Origin: Flavobacterium sp.
GTDB taxonomy: Bacteria; Bacteroidota; Bacteroidia; Flavobacteriales; Flavobacteriaceae
Direction: 5' to 3'
Length of the DNA: 64,000 bases
Assembly (NCBI RefSeq): GCF_028689845.1
Contig: NZ_JAQVCH010000001.1
Span: 186,001 to 250,000 of the forward strand
Shown here: piece by piece, positions 19,901-26,335 of the stretch
Layout: each line of letters opens with the position of its first letter
Position numbering within the stretch: the first letter of the stretch is position 1
Made by a program: the position numbers and the translations under genes
Notes under the pieces: generated by a model
Seen by the model: only the letters and a program-made list of their open reading frames with translations
What the model was told of the DNA's origin: nothing
Database searches by the model: none

Positions 19901-22217
19901 AATAATTACTGGAGGAACTGCTCCTTATTCAACCAGTTTAAACAACCAAGACCCAGGTGCTTTTGTAGAAGGACAATTATCGTTTACAGGATTAGTAGGA
20001 GGAACGGATTACTTTATCTTCATTAGAGATGCAAATGGTTGTGAAACTATGGCATATATCTTCCTAGATGCTCCAGTTGAGGTAATTCCAGCTATTGAAT
20101 CAATAGTTTACAATTGCAGCAATAATGTTCCAGGGAATATTGTTACTGTTTCCGTGAATACGGCTGCTCAAGGAAATGTTGAATATGCTTTAGATGGTGG
20201 AACTTATCAAACTTCTAATATATTTATCAATGTACCAGCTGGAAATCATACTATTTCTGTTCAACACACGAATGGCTGTACAAAAACAATTGATATCATT
20301 ATAGATGACAATCAGCCATTAGTAGTTACCCTAGAAAACATTCAAAATGTATTGTGTAATGGAGCAAATACTGGAAGTGTTACTGTTTCTACTACAGGTG
20401 GAACAGGAACTATTGAATATGCAATTTCACCAGATTTGACTTCGTTTTCAACAAATAATGTGTTTTCAAATTTAATGGCTGGAACGTATACGATTCTTGT
20501 TCGTGATGCAATTGGTTGTAGCGTTTCACAAGAGCTAATTATCACGCAACCCACTATAGTAATCACTACCGTTTCTGCATTAGTTCAAGAACTTTGTACA
20601 GCTGACGGAAATGGAAGTATTACAATTTCTGTAACGGGTGGTTTAGCTCCGTATTCAACTAGTTTAAACAACAACAGTGCAGGAAGTTTTGTACCTAATC
20701 AATTTACATTTACAAACTTAACAGGAGGTCAAACCTATCAGATTTATGTGAAAGATGCCAATGGTTGCATTTCTTCTATTCCGGTGACTTTAGACGCTCC
20801 TGTTACAATTAATCCATCCGTTAATGTAACGTATAGTTGTACAGGAAACGCAGTTGGAAACACTGTTGTCGTTACGGTCAATGATGCTGTAGCGAATGCG
20901 GTAACGTATTCCTTAGATGGTGGTGTTCTTCAAAACTCAAATACATTTTCGAATGTAGCCGTTGGCAACCATACTATTTTGGTTAGACATACCAATGGAT
21001 GTGAAAAAACAGTTGATTTTATCATTTCACCTTCTACGCCAATTCTAGCGTCATTTACTTCAGTGAATGTTACTTGTAATGGGGCAACAAATGGTTCTAT
21101 AAACGTAAGTGCAACGGGGGGAAGTGGTGCTTTGGCCTATGCTATTTCACCAAACTTAACCAATTTTGGCCCTAGCGGCATATTTTCAAACCTAGCCGCT
21201 GGTTCATATACGGTAATCGTTCAAGATGCAATTGGATGTTCAGTTACGTTAACAATTAACGTCACCCAACCTGCTGTTTTGAATGCTTCTTTAGTAACCA
21301 TGTTCCCAGATTTATGTTATGGAGACAACGTGGGAGCAGTTGAAATTGCAATCACTGGAGGAACAGCACCTTATTCGACAAGTTTGAATAACCCAAACAA
21401 TTTTGTGTTAAATCAAGTCTTATTTGAAGGCTTAACAGGTGGACAATCCTACACCATCTATGTAAAAGATGCAAAAAATTGTGTTACCTCTTTAGTTGTT
21501 GCAGTTGGAGGTGGAGTTAATATTAATATGGGTATTACCATTAATTATGAATGTTTTGGAAGTGCTCAATTTAACTCGATAAAAATTAAAGTGGGTCAAG
21601 AAATTGTTGGTCAAGTTACTTATTCGTTAGATGGTGGTCCTTTTCAAACCAGTAATGTATTTACCAACTTAGCAAATGGTAATCATACCATCACTATTCT
21701 TCATGTTGATGGATGTTCCTATACCGAATCGTTTACTATTGAGAATTATATCCCACTATCCTTAACTTTAGTAGAAAGTAATTTAAATCAAATTACGGCA
21801 ACTGCTTCGGGCGGAGATGGTAATTATACTTTCACGCTGAACGGAACGAATTACGGAAGTATAGATGAATTTCAAATTTTTGCTAGCGGAATTTATACGG
21901 TCATCGTAGAAGATGGAAATGGTTGTACAGCAGAAGCTCAAATCAATATGGACTTTATCGATATTACCATTCCAAATTTCTTTACACCAAATGATGATGG
22001 TGAAAATGATACATGGGTTCCAGAAAATTTAGAAGGATTTCCGAATGCTCAAATTGAAGTATTTGACCGATACGGACGAGTAATTGTTCAATTTGGAAAC
22101 AAAGGAGAATGGAATGGTACATACAATGGATCGCTTTTACCTACCGGCGATTATTGGTATACCATCACCCTTGACGGTGGACGACAATTTGTTGGAAACG
22201 TAACGCTTTACAGATAA
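10974..22217 (+). CDS. sprB: SprB-like giant gliding adhesin, T9SS type B cargo
   Basis: 3747 residues, one uninterrupted frame. Signal peptide at residues 1-28 (ends IASAQ). An N-terminal head (about 30-380) is followed by a DUF11-type domain (about 385-480, DIKLVKNVQDISG, NLGQILDYVITFQNIGNDDA). The rest is a long stack of SprB repeats with the pattern GGTAPYxYxxNG...FxNLxxGxYTIxVxDxxGC, well over twenty copies. The last third ends in three super-repeats of about 240 residues. The final 85 residues are a type B sorting domain (IPNFFTPNDDGENDTWVPEN, EVFDRYGRVIVQF, PTGDYWYTITLDGG). SprB of F. johnsoniae is a cell-surface adhesin propelled by the GldKLMN motor; that protein is about 6500 residues, so this one is much shorter. 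It probably depends on the SprF-like protein encoded next. Confidence 0.85.
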   Translation: MKTPQTPHLKTIALLSCFLLINLIASAQVAVPFTVRYEQNLKGDMTLISNNIVNRQDNSDGPNVPYNLTGNSSAYNDNLNMRYIDVDGDASTFSSSSANLVLPASGCNKIVYAGLYWSATYRFNNGYSTSPGDGDNIRSNDFNQIKLKLPGGSYQNITGQILFDGFNNTDFVANSPYACYADITSLVTGLANPEGEYTAANIRATQGFVNGGGVSGGWTIFFVYENPTVTGKFITSYDGFAGVRATIGQTDISYSGFTTLPPPFPVRAKLASAALEGDNRITGDQLLFKAASNATFTPLSNTLNVANNFFNSRITVDNTDFITRVPNSLNTLGYDGDIISISNPLNNVIPNNETAATLRITSTQDTYFMFFNAFNIEVIEPDIKLVKNVQDISGNDIGGANVNLGQILDYVITFQNIGNDDATNASIRDILPINTSFISCDLSGAPGVTYTHDLATDELFFTLPDNLLQIGDPTYTIRIRVQVATTCSELEDACSNLIQNQAYTTYQGVLNSNVISNDPSFAGLDSCGFGHPGPANFLVDIDDCIFANEAYLCGTSLLLTAANGYDTYTWYNESGTVIGNTQTITVNAVGVYTVVNTATPPCIGITQTFTVLLFGATQTNPVIPFADEVVICPNNGEQLPLIFLCGTNDSQLIQTGISDATSIVWEVLNESSCPAVGIANCANNNPACQWNQVGTGANFNVTTAGQYRLTINYQDGCFTRFYFNVFTNLLDIQFTSTNILCNTPGNITITNLPSDYLFQLVNQVTGDIIVPYQNSPVFTINQAGVYTILIIQNGVTNGCVFELPNIGIQQNTFEVTLLTQNTNCNGFGSIRAQVTGAPPQYTFTITSPISISSGLVTDNDYTFNNLNPGTYTITVTSEDGCTFTGTATILDQNNLGVTAVVTQNIGCNEGIITVTGIGGNPPYSYAIATIDGVAQNPTASDFQTADEFIITTPGTYTFIVVDANNCPATSNPVTITISPDVVYTVAVQNVLCYGGTNGSIIYTITTTNGFAVTFELLDANGIVIASNNSGIFTNLPIGNYSVNILQSQGSTSCTFTEDFTITEPSPITGVAEITQNFTCITNAGSIGIQTGTISGGTAPYLYSIDGVTFGSNTTFTGLTSGNYTIYIQDANGCVVTTNTIALVAPNQITDLTFTATALTCPAQVSTITVTVVGGTAPFSYQIIAPTGQTVNNGTNPVFTNLSAGTYTFEVTDSNGCSYQETYTIQPLPIIDVVGQTISNVICFGASDGAVTYTVSSLNPYNYQVTTTAGTIVSSGTSSTLGSISLTGLPASTYTISITDTVTNCTDTATVVINAPATALSLSLTVSPITCLANGSVLLTATGGWGSYQYQITQPNGVIVGPQSSATFTNLTQAGTYTVSVNDINGCIVSSTFNLTTPSNPVAAIASSSDLCFDANGATLVISVTGGVVPYTYSINGNPSQNANTFSNLTPGSYTIVVVDGNGCSTTISQTIQPQLNAAASLTKGLDCTTSPNAEIETTITGGLAPYTYQVSFNGGVFGTSNTVVATNFNYQTATAGTYQFLITDAQGCVFTTSIITVNLLTQPEITSVVELQSILCAGGNNGEIEVNINTAMGSAPFVLEIINTTTGVNYGTQTSGLTAGVYQITVTDENSCTDTSSITLTEPNPISFTVSTVDITCNNPGGTSYGEIIVQGVTGGTAPYTYIVNNNFGFVGSYSTTTNENHSFQILNFGIYSVEVIDANGCSMIYSNIIIASPPNDLIIDVSTSTSDCVNGGTAIITVTSAVSSGSFEFAILEFNTIPYSLNYQLADVGTPETTTFINLIPGVIYTFVVHDLITDCYYFKTASAPINTPSNLTSNLDFVGNVSCTGSNNGFINFTFANYDASATGVSYEIFTTQSNNSTGITGTSTPLSGSPITVTNLGPLAPGTYYILFTEIGGTLTGCSSASAPFTISESANLLQVTANVNRNDNCILNRGRITATGQFGTAPYQYQLVIAGDPAPTAGTWAGSATNVFNVEGGNYVVYIKDANGCIQAAPVFVPTDPSPIIAATVTNLCTATQGNFIIEVNLTTAGIAPYTFSLNGGTYQTQTVPTFTYTNLNAGNYTIKIRDVNGCTHTVSVSIPLPLNLTPAITAQVSCVNNDGVITITPFGGSGSYTYELQNTSGTVIIAAQSNPVLTGLAAGSYIAIVNDTTTGCSAQVPVTLEAPTPVNFTIAKEDVSCFGGTNGTISVSLPASNNNPTYTFILNDGVNIPLSQNNGNFAGLAAGTYTITVISGRNCQLPQTVVINEPAALVAAATATDFACNSSNGVETSTITVTASFGTAPYVYSINGTNFFSSNTFTIIDNGTIQTITVTVRDAQNCIATSTVIINPLPTITAVATATITALDCANNGIVAINVTGGSGDFTFELLPLGSATAITPGAGIFTANFPITTPGTYTFQVTDNETGCYFITTPYIVSPFNTIQAEIIATSPVTCFGDSNGTLTVSILGYTGNVSYEVKDLQGNTVASGSGTTLLNPFVITGLSGGNYQVVVTALDSPYCSAVSNFAVVSSPSSPLTLVANQTANVTCTNNLGEIAANVTGGWGTYQYQLVNNTTSTTVQPYGPNSLFTGLAAGNYTVSVIDAGGCLLSTTVILIQPSLISANLTATNTALLCHGDTNATVTAIAVTGGQGVYQYILNTYNAAGTTIVSSSGGQTSPTFAGLGAGIYSITITDGWNCDFTTNTVTITQPTPVMANLSLTTSLTCFNNAVITLSASGGTPPYQYSTDGVNFNSTTTYNVGPGVYQYFVRDANNCTVVQTNAVTINLIPDLELNLNLDSATVNCFGESTATIIANATGGLGNYSYTLLDTTNTILAGPQASGMFTNLPAGDYIVRVDSNDCNEVSSVITITNPSQLIVSNLEVNHVLCYGGTNGSVSIQTAGGTGTVQYAISPNLNQFFNTGTFNNLAPGSYNIIVQDQNGCFILLDIEIIEPAELLAEVDLTSVVQNLCLGDKDGSFNVIITGGTAPYSTSLNNQDPGAFVEGQLSFTGLVGGTDYFIFIRDANGCETMAYIFLDAPVEVIPAIESIVYNCSNNVPGNIVTVSVNTAAQGNVEYALDGGTYQTSNIFINVPAGNHTISVQHTNGCTKTIDIIIDDNQPLVVTLENIQNVLCNGANTGSVTVSTTGGTGTIEYAISPDLTSFSTNNVFSNLMAGTYTILVRDAIGCSVSQELIITQPTIVITTVSALVQELCTADGNGSITISVTGGLAPYSTSLNNNSAGSFVPNQFTFTNLTGGQTYQIYVKDANGCISSIPVTLDAPVTINPSVNVTYSCTGNAVGNTVVVTVNDAVANAVTYSLDGGVLQNSNTFSNVAVGNHTILVRHTNGCEKTVDFIISPSTPILASFTSVNVTCNGATNGSINVSATGGSGALAYAISPNLTNFGPSGIFSNLAAGSYTVIVQDAIGCSVTLTINVTQPAVLNASLVTMFPDLCYGDNVGAVEIAITGGTAPYSTSLNNPNNFVLNQVLFEGLTGGQSYTIYVKDAKNCVTSLVVAVGGGVNINMGITINYECFGSAQFNSIKIKVGQEIVGQVTYSLDGGPFQTSNVFTNLANGNHTITILHVDGCSYTESFTIENYIPLSLTLVESNLNQITATASGGDGNYTFTLNGTNYGSIDEFQIFASGIYTVIVEDGNGCTAEAQINMDFIDITIPNFFTPNDDGENDTWVPENLEGFPNAQIEVFDRYGRVIVQFGNKGEWNGTYNGSLLPTGDYWYTITLDGGRQFVGNVTLYR
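19590..21760 (+). repeat. Three tandem ~720-732-bp super-repeats inside the SprB-like gene
   Basis: Each super-repeat encodes three SprB-type modules in the same order: one with NxxCxGxxxGS...YAISPxL, one with LCxxDxxG...GGxAPYSTSLNN, and one with YxCxxN...G...YxLDGGxxQxSNxFxN...GNHTIxVxHxxGC. The cysteine codon of the first module is at 19623, 20355 and 21075, giving periods of 732 and 720 bases (244 and 240 codons). Confidence 0.85.
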
Positions 22218-22232
22218 AAAATAATTAAAAAT

Positions 22233-22269
22233 AACCAACTTCACTAACCCCAAAATAGTGAAGTTGGTT
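22233..22269 (+). promoter_or_regulatory. Strong hairpin between sprB-like and sprF-like genes
   Basis: Perfect 14-bp stem AACCAACTTCACTA (22233-22246) / TAGTGAAGTTGGTT (22256-22269) with a 9-base loop. It begins 15 bases after the adhesin stop and ends 21 bases before the sprF start codon. Only three T residues follow, so it is not a classic terminator; attenuation or mRNA-end protection is more likely. Confidence 0.6.
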
Positions 22270-22290
22270 TCACCAAAAAAACCTACAACC

Positions 22291-23229
22291 ATGAAAAAAT
22301 TAGCCCCATTTTTCATTTTGCTTGCTTTTTTAAATACAAAAGCACAAGAATTAAACTTACCCGCTTTTACGCAGTATTTGGCAGATAATCCGTTTGTGAT
22401 TTCGCCTGTTTATGCCGGAATTGGCGATCATGTAAAAATTAGAGCCAACGGATTAGCCCAATGGGTTGGTATCAAAGATGCTCCCAAAAATATGTCATTA
22501 GCAGCTGATATGCGAATTGCAGATCGTTCTGGAGTAGGTGTCTATTTTTATAATGACCGAAACGGAAACACGCGTCAAACCGGTGCAAAATTGAGTTTTG
22601 CTCACCATTTAGTAATCGATAAGTATGAAGATCAATATTTATCATTTGGAATCTCTTATAATTTAAATCAATTCCGAATTGAGATTGAAAATTTTACAGG
22701 CCAAGATATGGCGGTTGTGGACGATCGTCGGTTGAATAACCACAATATTGATGTCGGAACTTTATACCGTGTCAATGGTTTTTATGTAAGTGCAACTGTG
22801 GCCAATTTATTAGATAAAAATATTGATGTTTTTAACGATATAGAACCGCTTGAACTTCGTAATTATCAATTGTTTACAGGTTATAAATGGCGAAGCATGT
22901 CCAACAGTGATTTTGAAGTTGAACCTTCCCTCTTTTTTCAATATTTTGAAAGTGATAAAAGATCAACAACCGACTTGAATTTGAAGATGCGTTTTTATAA
23001 CTTTGAAGATTATTATTGGGCAGGTGTTACCTATCGATTTTTGAATGATCAAATGTTAGAGCCTTTAAATATTGGTCCTATGGCAGGGTTAAAAAAGAAG
23101 AATTTCTATTTTGCCTATTCCTATCAAATTACGCTAAACAAATTGATTAATTATAATTCGGGAACGCACATGATTACTGTTGGATTAGATGTTTTCCAGG
23201 GTATTAGCAACTGTCCTTGTACCTTTTAA
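22291..23229 (+). CDS. sprF: SprF-like PorP/SprF-family outer-membrane protein
   Basis: 312 residues from the ATG at 22291. A GTG 33 bases upstream is in frame but falls inside the hairpin and would precede the signal peptide MKKLAPFFILLAFLNTKAQ, so it was not used. The mature part is the PorP/SprF barrel (ELNLPAFTQYLADNPFVISP, VYAGIGDHVKIRANGLAQWV, GVGVYFYNDRNGNTRQTG, YFAYSYQITLNKLINYNSGT). SprF is needed for SprB to reach the surface in F. johnsoniae; the type B sorting domain of the preceding adhesin and its location support the same role. PorP/SprF proteins act as cargo-specific anchors or shuttles on the outer membrane. Confidence 0.85.
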   Translation: MKKLAPFFILLAFLNTKAQELNLPAFTQYLADNPFVISPVYAGIGDHVKIRANGLAQWVGIKDAPKNMSLAADMRIADRSGVGVYFYNDRNGNTRQTGAKLSFAHHLVIDKYEDQYLSFGISYNLNQFRIEIENFTGQDMAVVDDRRLNNHNIDVGTLYRVNGFYVSATVANLLDKNIDVFNDIEPLELRNYQLFTGYKWRSMSNSDFEVEPSLFFQYFESDKRSTTDLNLKMRFYNFEDYYWAGVTYRFLNDQMLEPLNIGPMAGLKKKNFYFAYSYQITLNKLINYNSGTHMITVGLDVFQGISNCPCTF

Positions 23230-23241
23230 AAGAAGAAAAGT

Positions 23242-23601
23242 ATGGGCACCATTCGATTACAAAACATTCGAACATTTTCGTTTCACGGCTGTTTAATTGA
23301 GGAAAGTAAAATTGGTTCTGATTATACCGTAAATTTAGAAGTAAAAACCGATATGCGTAAATCATTGGTATCCGATGATTTACACGATACGGTGGATTAT
23401 GTACTTTTAAATCAAATTGTAGTAGAAGAGATGGCTATTCGTTCTAAGTTATTAGAACATGTAGCTCATCGAATCATTGTTCGAATTTTTAAAGAAATTC
23501 CTTCAATTTCAAGAATAATAATTCAAGTTTCTAAATTAAATCCGCCTATTGGTGGCGATGTAGAAGCCGTGACCATTGAAATGGAAGAGTTTAGAAATTA
23601 A
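23242..23601 (+). CDS. folB: Dihydroneopterin aldolase (folate biosynthesis)
   Basis: 119 residues, normal FolB length. It converts 7,8-dihydroneopterin to 6-hydroxymethyl-dihydropterin and glycolaldehyde. The family segments are visible: GTIRLQNIRTFSFHGCLIEE (start, with the FxxHGCxxEE motif), SDDLHDTVDYVLLNQIV, LLEHVAHRI and the KLNPPIGGDVEAVTIE end with its conserved Lys/Pro. It starts 12 bases after the sprF-like stop and is therefore probably read through from the spr operon, although it has nothing to do with gliding. Its stop is one base from the stop of the convergent gene, with no terminator between them. Confidence 0.93.
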   Translation: MGTIRLQNIRTFSFHGCLIEESKIGSDYTVNLEVKTDMRKSLVSDDLHDTVDYVLLNQIVVEEMAIRSKLLEHVAHRIIVRIFKEIPSISRIIIQVSKLNPPIGGDVEAVTIEMEEFRN

Positions 23602-23602
23602 A

Positions 23603-25522
23603 TTACTTTATTTTATATTTCCTTTTTTGATATAAATTACTTGAGGCAATAATATGTGCTAAAGCATCTTTAGCGAGTTCTTCATTTAATTTAACTGGTG
23701 TAAAAATAGAATCTTTTTCTACTCTAAATTGTAACGGAGCTGCATTTGGGTTAATAATAATCACCTCATTATCAACTTTAAAAGCATAGGTTTCATGAAA
23801 TAACATAATGGTTCTGCCTTTAGTTGAGTCCGGTAATTTTAGTAAATTTCTGCCAGGCATAGGCGAATTAGTAGTAATGCCCGAAAGAGCTAATAAGGTG
23901 GTTGGAATATCAATTTGACTCGCCATTTTATCATAAGTAGAACCTTTTTTTACATTAGGAGCAATGATTAAAGCGGGAATATGAAATTTATGAATTGGAA
24001 CTAAACTTTTCCCAAAGGTTCTCGTGTTATGGTCGGCGATGACAATAAAAATGGTGTTTTTAAAGTACTTTTCTTTTTTAGCTAATTCAAAGAATTTGCC
24101 AATGGAATAATCGGCATATTTCATGGCATTATTGACCGTATTTTTATTTTTATCGTATAATTCAATTCGTCCATCAGGAAATTCAAAAGGATCATGGTTA
24201 GAAGTTGAGAACATCAAAGAAAAGAAAGGTTTGTCTCCTAACGAAGAAAAATAATCATTGGCTTTTGACGCTAAATCTTCATCAGAATATCCCCAAACAC
24301 CTTTAAAAGCGTATTTTTTTCCATCATTATCAAAATCGGTTTCATCAATAATGTTATTAAACCCATTTCCATTAAAAAAAGAAGCCATGTTATCAAAATT
24401 AGACAATCCACCATAAATGAAACTCGTGTCATAATTCTGTTTGCCAAAGGCATCGGCTAATGTATAAAACCCTTGTTGCGAATTACTTAACTTGACGACA
24501 CTCTCGGATGGATTGGGTAAAAAACCGGTTACAACCGACTCAATTCCACGAACACTTCTTGTTCCTGAACAATACAAATTGGTAAATAATAAGCCTTCTT
24601 GAGCTAATTTATCAAATTCTGGTGTGAGCGGTAGTCCATTTAAAATTCCCACATATTCAGCTCCTAAACTTTCTTGTAGAAAGATGACCACATTGTATTT
24701 TTTTCCAATAGAATCTGGTTTTTCGATATGTAAAAAAGGAACTTCATCATCAATAAAATCGGTCACATCCATATACTTTTTAACGCGATTATAAGCTTCA
24801 AATTCATCCATTCTACCATACTTCTTTACATTTCCTTCATTCTTTAAAGAATAAGCCGCAAAAGCAACTGTATAAAGCGAGTTTAGCCCAAGCGAATTGG
24901 TCATTTGGTCTGAAGAAAAAATAGCATTACTAGCATTTACAGGTCGAATCGTGGTTAAACTCGAACGAGCTCCCCAAAAAATAACAAAAGCTAAAATTGG
25001 AAAAAAGAGTAGTTTGGTTTTATAATGAGCTGGTTGTGTATAAAAAACTCTTTTTCCGTACTTGAAGGCAAAAAATAAAGCAAATCCTAAAAATAAACCC
25101 GTGATGATTAAAGAGGGTAAAAAGCTTTTTACAAGCATTCCGATAACTTCTTTTGGATAAATAAGGTAATCCAAAAACAAACGATTCGGTCGTGTATCAT
25201 ATTGGTTAATGAAATCTAGGGTAGCCAATTCCATAAACAAAAACAGAAAAAGAAAAAGAATAAAATAGCCATTGAAAAACCAATTCAACTTTGAAAGTAC
25301 TTTTGATGGTAAAAAAGTGAGTAAAGCGGCGGGCAAAACAGCTAAATAACAAAGCATAATAACGTCAAATCGAAAACCGATGGTAAAAATTCGCCAATAA
25401 TCTTCGATTAAAGTTACGCGTTCATTGAAAATAAAAAATAAAACTAATCTACTTAACGTGGTAATTATCAATCCTATTATAAAAAAATTTAGTAATGGTT
25501 TGAGGTAATTTAGTTTTTTCAT
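23603..25522 (-). CDS. LTA-synthase-family membrane phosphotransferase (alkaline phosphatase superfamily)
   Basis: 639 residues. Five N-terminal transmembrane helices (roughly 10-30, 48-70, 80-105, 130-150, 165-190) are followed by a large periplasmic sulfatase-like domain from about residue 270. The metal-site landmarks are VVIFLQESLGAEYVGIL, the likely nucleophile Thr in YCSGTRSVRGIES, FSTSNHDPFEFP and FIVIADHNTR. LtaS-type enzymes transfer glycerol-phosphate or phosphoethanolamine to surface glycans; as Bacteroidetes have no lipoteichoic acid, modification of LPS or another envelope glycan is the likelier job. Substrate not deducible. Confidence 0.85.
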   Translation of the reverse strand: MKKLNYLKPLLNFFIIGLIITTLSRLVLFFIFNERVTLIEDYWRIFTIGFRFDVIMLCYLAVLPAALLTFLPSKVLSKLNWFFNGYFILFLFLFLFMELATLDFINQYDTRPNRLFLDYLIYPKEVIGMLVKSFLPSLIITGLFLGFALFFAFKYGKRVFYTQPAHYKTKLLFFPILAFVIFWGARSSLTTIRPVNASNAIFSSDQMTNSLGLNSLYTVAFAAYSLKNEGNVKKYGRMDEFEAYNRVKKYMDVTDFIDDEVPFLHIEKPDSIGKKYNVVIFLQESLGAEYVGILNGLPLTPEFDKLAQEGLLFTNLYCSGTRSVRGIESVVTGFLPNPSESVVKLSNSQQGFYTLADAFGKQNYDTSFIYGGLSNFDNMASFFNGNGFNNIIDETDFDNDGKKYAFKGVWGYSDEDLASKANDYFSSLGDKPFFSLMFSTSNHDPFEFPDGRIELYDKNKNTVNNAMKYADYSIGKFFELAKKEKYFKNTIFIVIADHNTRTFGKSLVPIHKFHIPALIIAPNVKKGSTYDKMASQIDIPTTLLALSGITTNSPMPGRNLLKLPDSTKGRTIMLFHETYAFKVDNEVIIINPNAAPLQFRVEKDSIFTPVKLNEELAKDALAHIIASSNLYQKRKYKIK

Positions 25523-25611
25523 TTTACTTAGGAGTCAATTAATTAGCGTGTAAAAGTAGGTGTAAAGAAATTAAAATTATTCTTTTAAAAATTAAATCTT
25601 ACTTAAAATTC

Positions 25612-25641
25612 TTGCAATAGTGTAAAATAAATGTAAATTTG
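25612..25641 (+). promoter_or_regulatory. Consensus Bacteroidetes promoter of tRNA-Cys
   Basis: TTG at 25612-25614 and TAAATTTG at 25634-25641 with exactly 19 bases between, matching the Bacteroidetes -33/-7 consensus. The -7 element ends 13 bases before the first base of the tRNA. Confidence 0.85.
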
Positions 25642-25654
25642 CCTTTCAATACAG

Positions 25655-25725
25655 GGCGTTGTGGCCGAGCGGCTAGGCACCGGTCTGCAAAACCGTCTAC
25701 CCCGGTTCGAATCCGGGCGATGCCT
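25655..25725 (+). tRNA. tRNA-Cys (anticodon GCA)
   Basis: 71 bases without encoded CCA. Acceptor stem GGCGTTG / CGATGCC pairs over seven positions with two G-U pairs, and the discriminator base is U73, the cysteine identity base. The anticodon loop reads CTGCAAA, giving GCA. The T arm CCCGG-TTCGAAT-CCGGG is perfect. The first anticodon-stem pair is a C-T mismatch, the rest pair normally. A consensus promoter precedes it and a terminator follows. Confidence 0.95.
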
Positions 25726-25727
25726 CT

Positions 25728-25760
25728 AAAAACCTTCAAGGAAACTTGGAGGTTTTTTTT
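25728..25760 (+). terminator. tRNA-Cys terminator
   Basis: Hairpin AAAAACCTTCAAG / CTTGGAGGTTTTT with a GAAA loop and a run of eight T residues, three bases after the tRNA. Degraded versions recur in the three downstream repeat copies. Confidence 0.8.
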
Positions 25761-25795
25761 ATGTGAAATTTTTATAAAAAATTAATTAAATGATA

Positions 25796-26090
25796 CTACA
25801 AAACCGTCTACTCCGGTTCGAATCCGGGCGATGCCTCTAAAAACCTTCAAGGAAACTTGGCCGTTTTTTTATGTGAAATTTTTATAAAAAATTAATTAAA
25901 TGATACTGCAAAACCGTCTAACCTATTTTGAATCCGGCGATACCTCTAAAATCTTCAAGGAAACTTGGCCATTTTTTTATGTGAAATTTTTAGAAAAAAT
26001 TAATTAAATGACACTGCAAAACCGTCTAACCTATTTTGAATCCGAGCGATGCCTCTATAACCTTCAAGAAAACTTAGCCGTTTTTTTTCT
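25796..26090 (+). repeat. Three tandem decaying copies of the tRNA-Cys 3' half plus terminator
   Basis: The unit starting in the anticodon loop of the tRNA (25685) and running through the T arm, acceptor 3' strand, terminator and an AT-rich spacer is repeated at 25796, 25906 and 26014 (periods 111, 110 and 108 bases); the last copy ends about 26090 after its terminator. Copy 1 keeps the full T arm but reads ACA in place of GCA. Copies 2 and 3 keep GCA but have the T arm damaged (CCTATTTTGAATCCGG-type). The terminator right arm changes from CTTGGAGG to CTTGGCCG, CTTGGCCA and CTTAGCCG. None can form a tRNA because the 5' half is missing. Confidence 0.9.
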
Positions 26091-26335
26091 TTCGAACTTG
26101 TTTCGGAATCTAATATGAGTTTAATTTAGAAATTGAAATGTGTTCAACTTGTGAAAGTTTGCAGTATGTTTGTCATTCTGACGAAGGAAGAATCTAAGAA
26201 AGGTAAGTAACAATTTGAATTTATTTTTTATTTCTATAACACCTAGAAAACATACCTCTGAATTTCATTTTATCCGATTAAAAATTGGCAAAAGAGTAAA
26301 CAAAATGAAAATTGAATTAATTTCATAATTAGCAG
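26091..26335. repeat. Intergenic region with fragments of flavobacterial interspersed repeat
   Basis: No gene found. TCGAACTTGTTTCGGAATCT (26092-26111) and TTGTCATTCTGACGAAGGAA (26170-26189) resemble dispersed repeat sequences found in many Flavobacterium genomes between genes. This is recalled from general experience, not checked. They look like remnants, not a complete element. Confidence 0.4.

Noticed and set aside
10974..22217. Possible CRISPR or DNA satellite from the many repeats
   Set aside because: The repeats are protein-level SprB domains of 70-90 residues with divergent DNA; no short identical repeats with unique spacers occur anywhere in the window.
22258..22290. Upstream GTG start for the sprF-like gene
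   Set aside because: It lies in the right arm of the hairpin and would put eleven polar residues before a clean signal peptide; the ATG at 22291 fits better.
23603..25522. True lipoteichoic acid synthase
   Set aside because: Bacteroidetes lack lipoteichoic acid; only the fold is shared, so the substrate was left open.
25796..26090. Additional tRNA genes
   Set aside because: Copies contain only the 3' half; no D arm or 5' acceptor strand exists, and the T arm is damaged in two of three.
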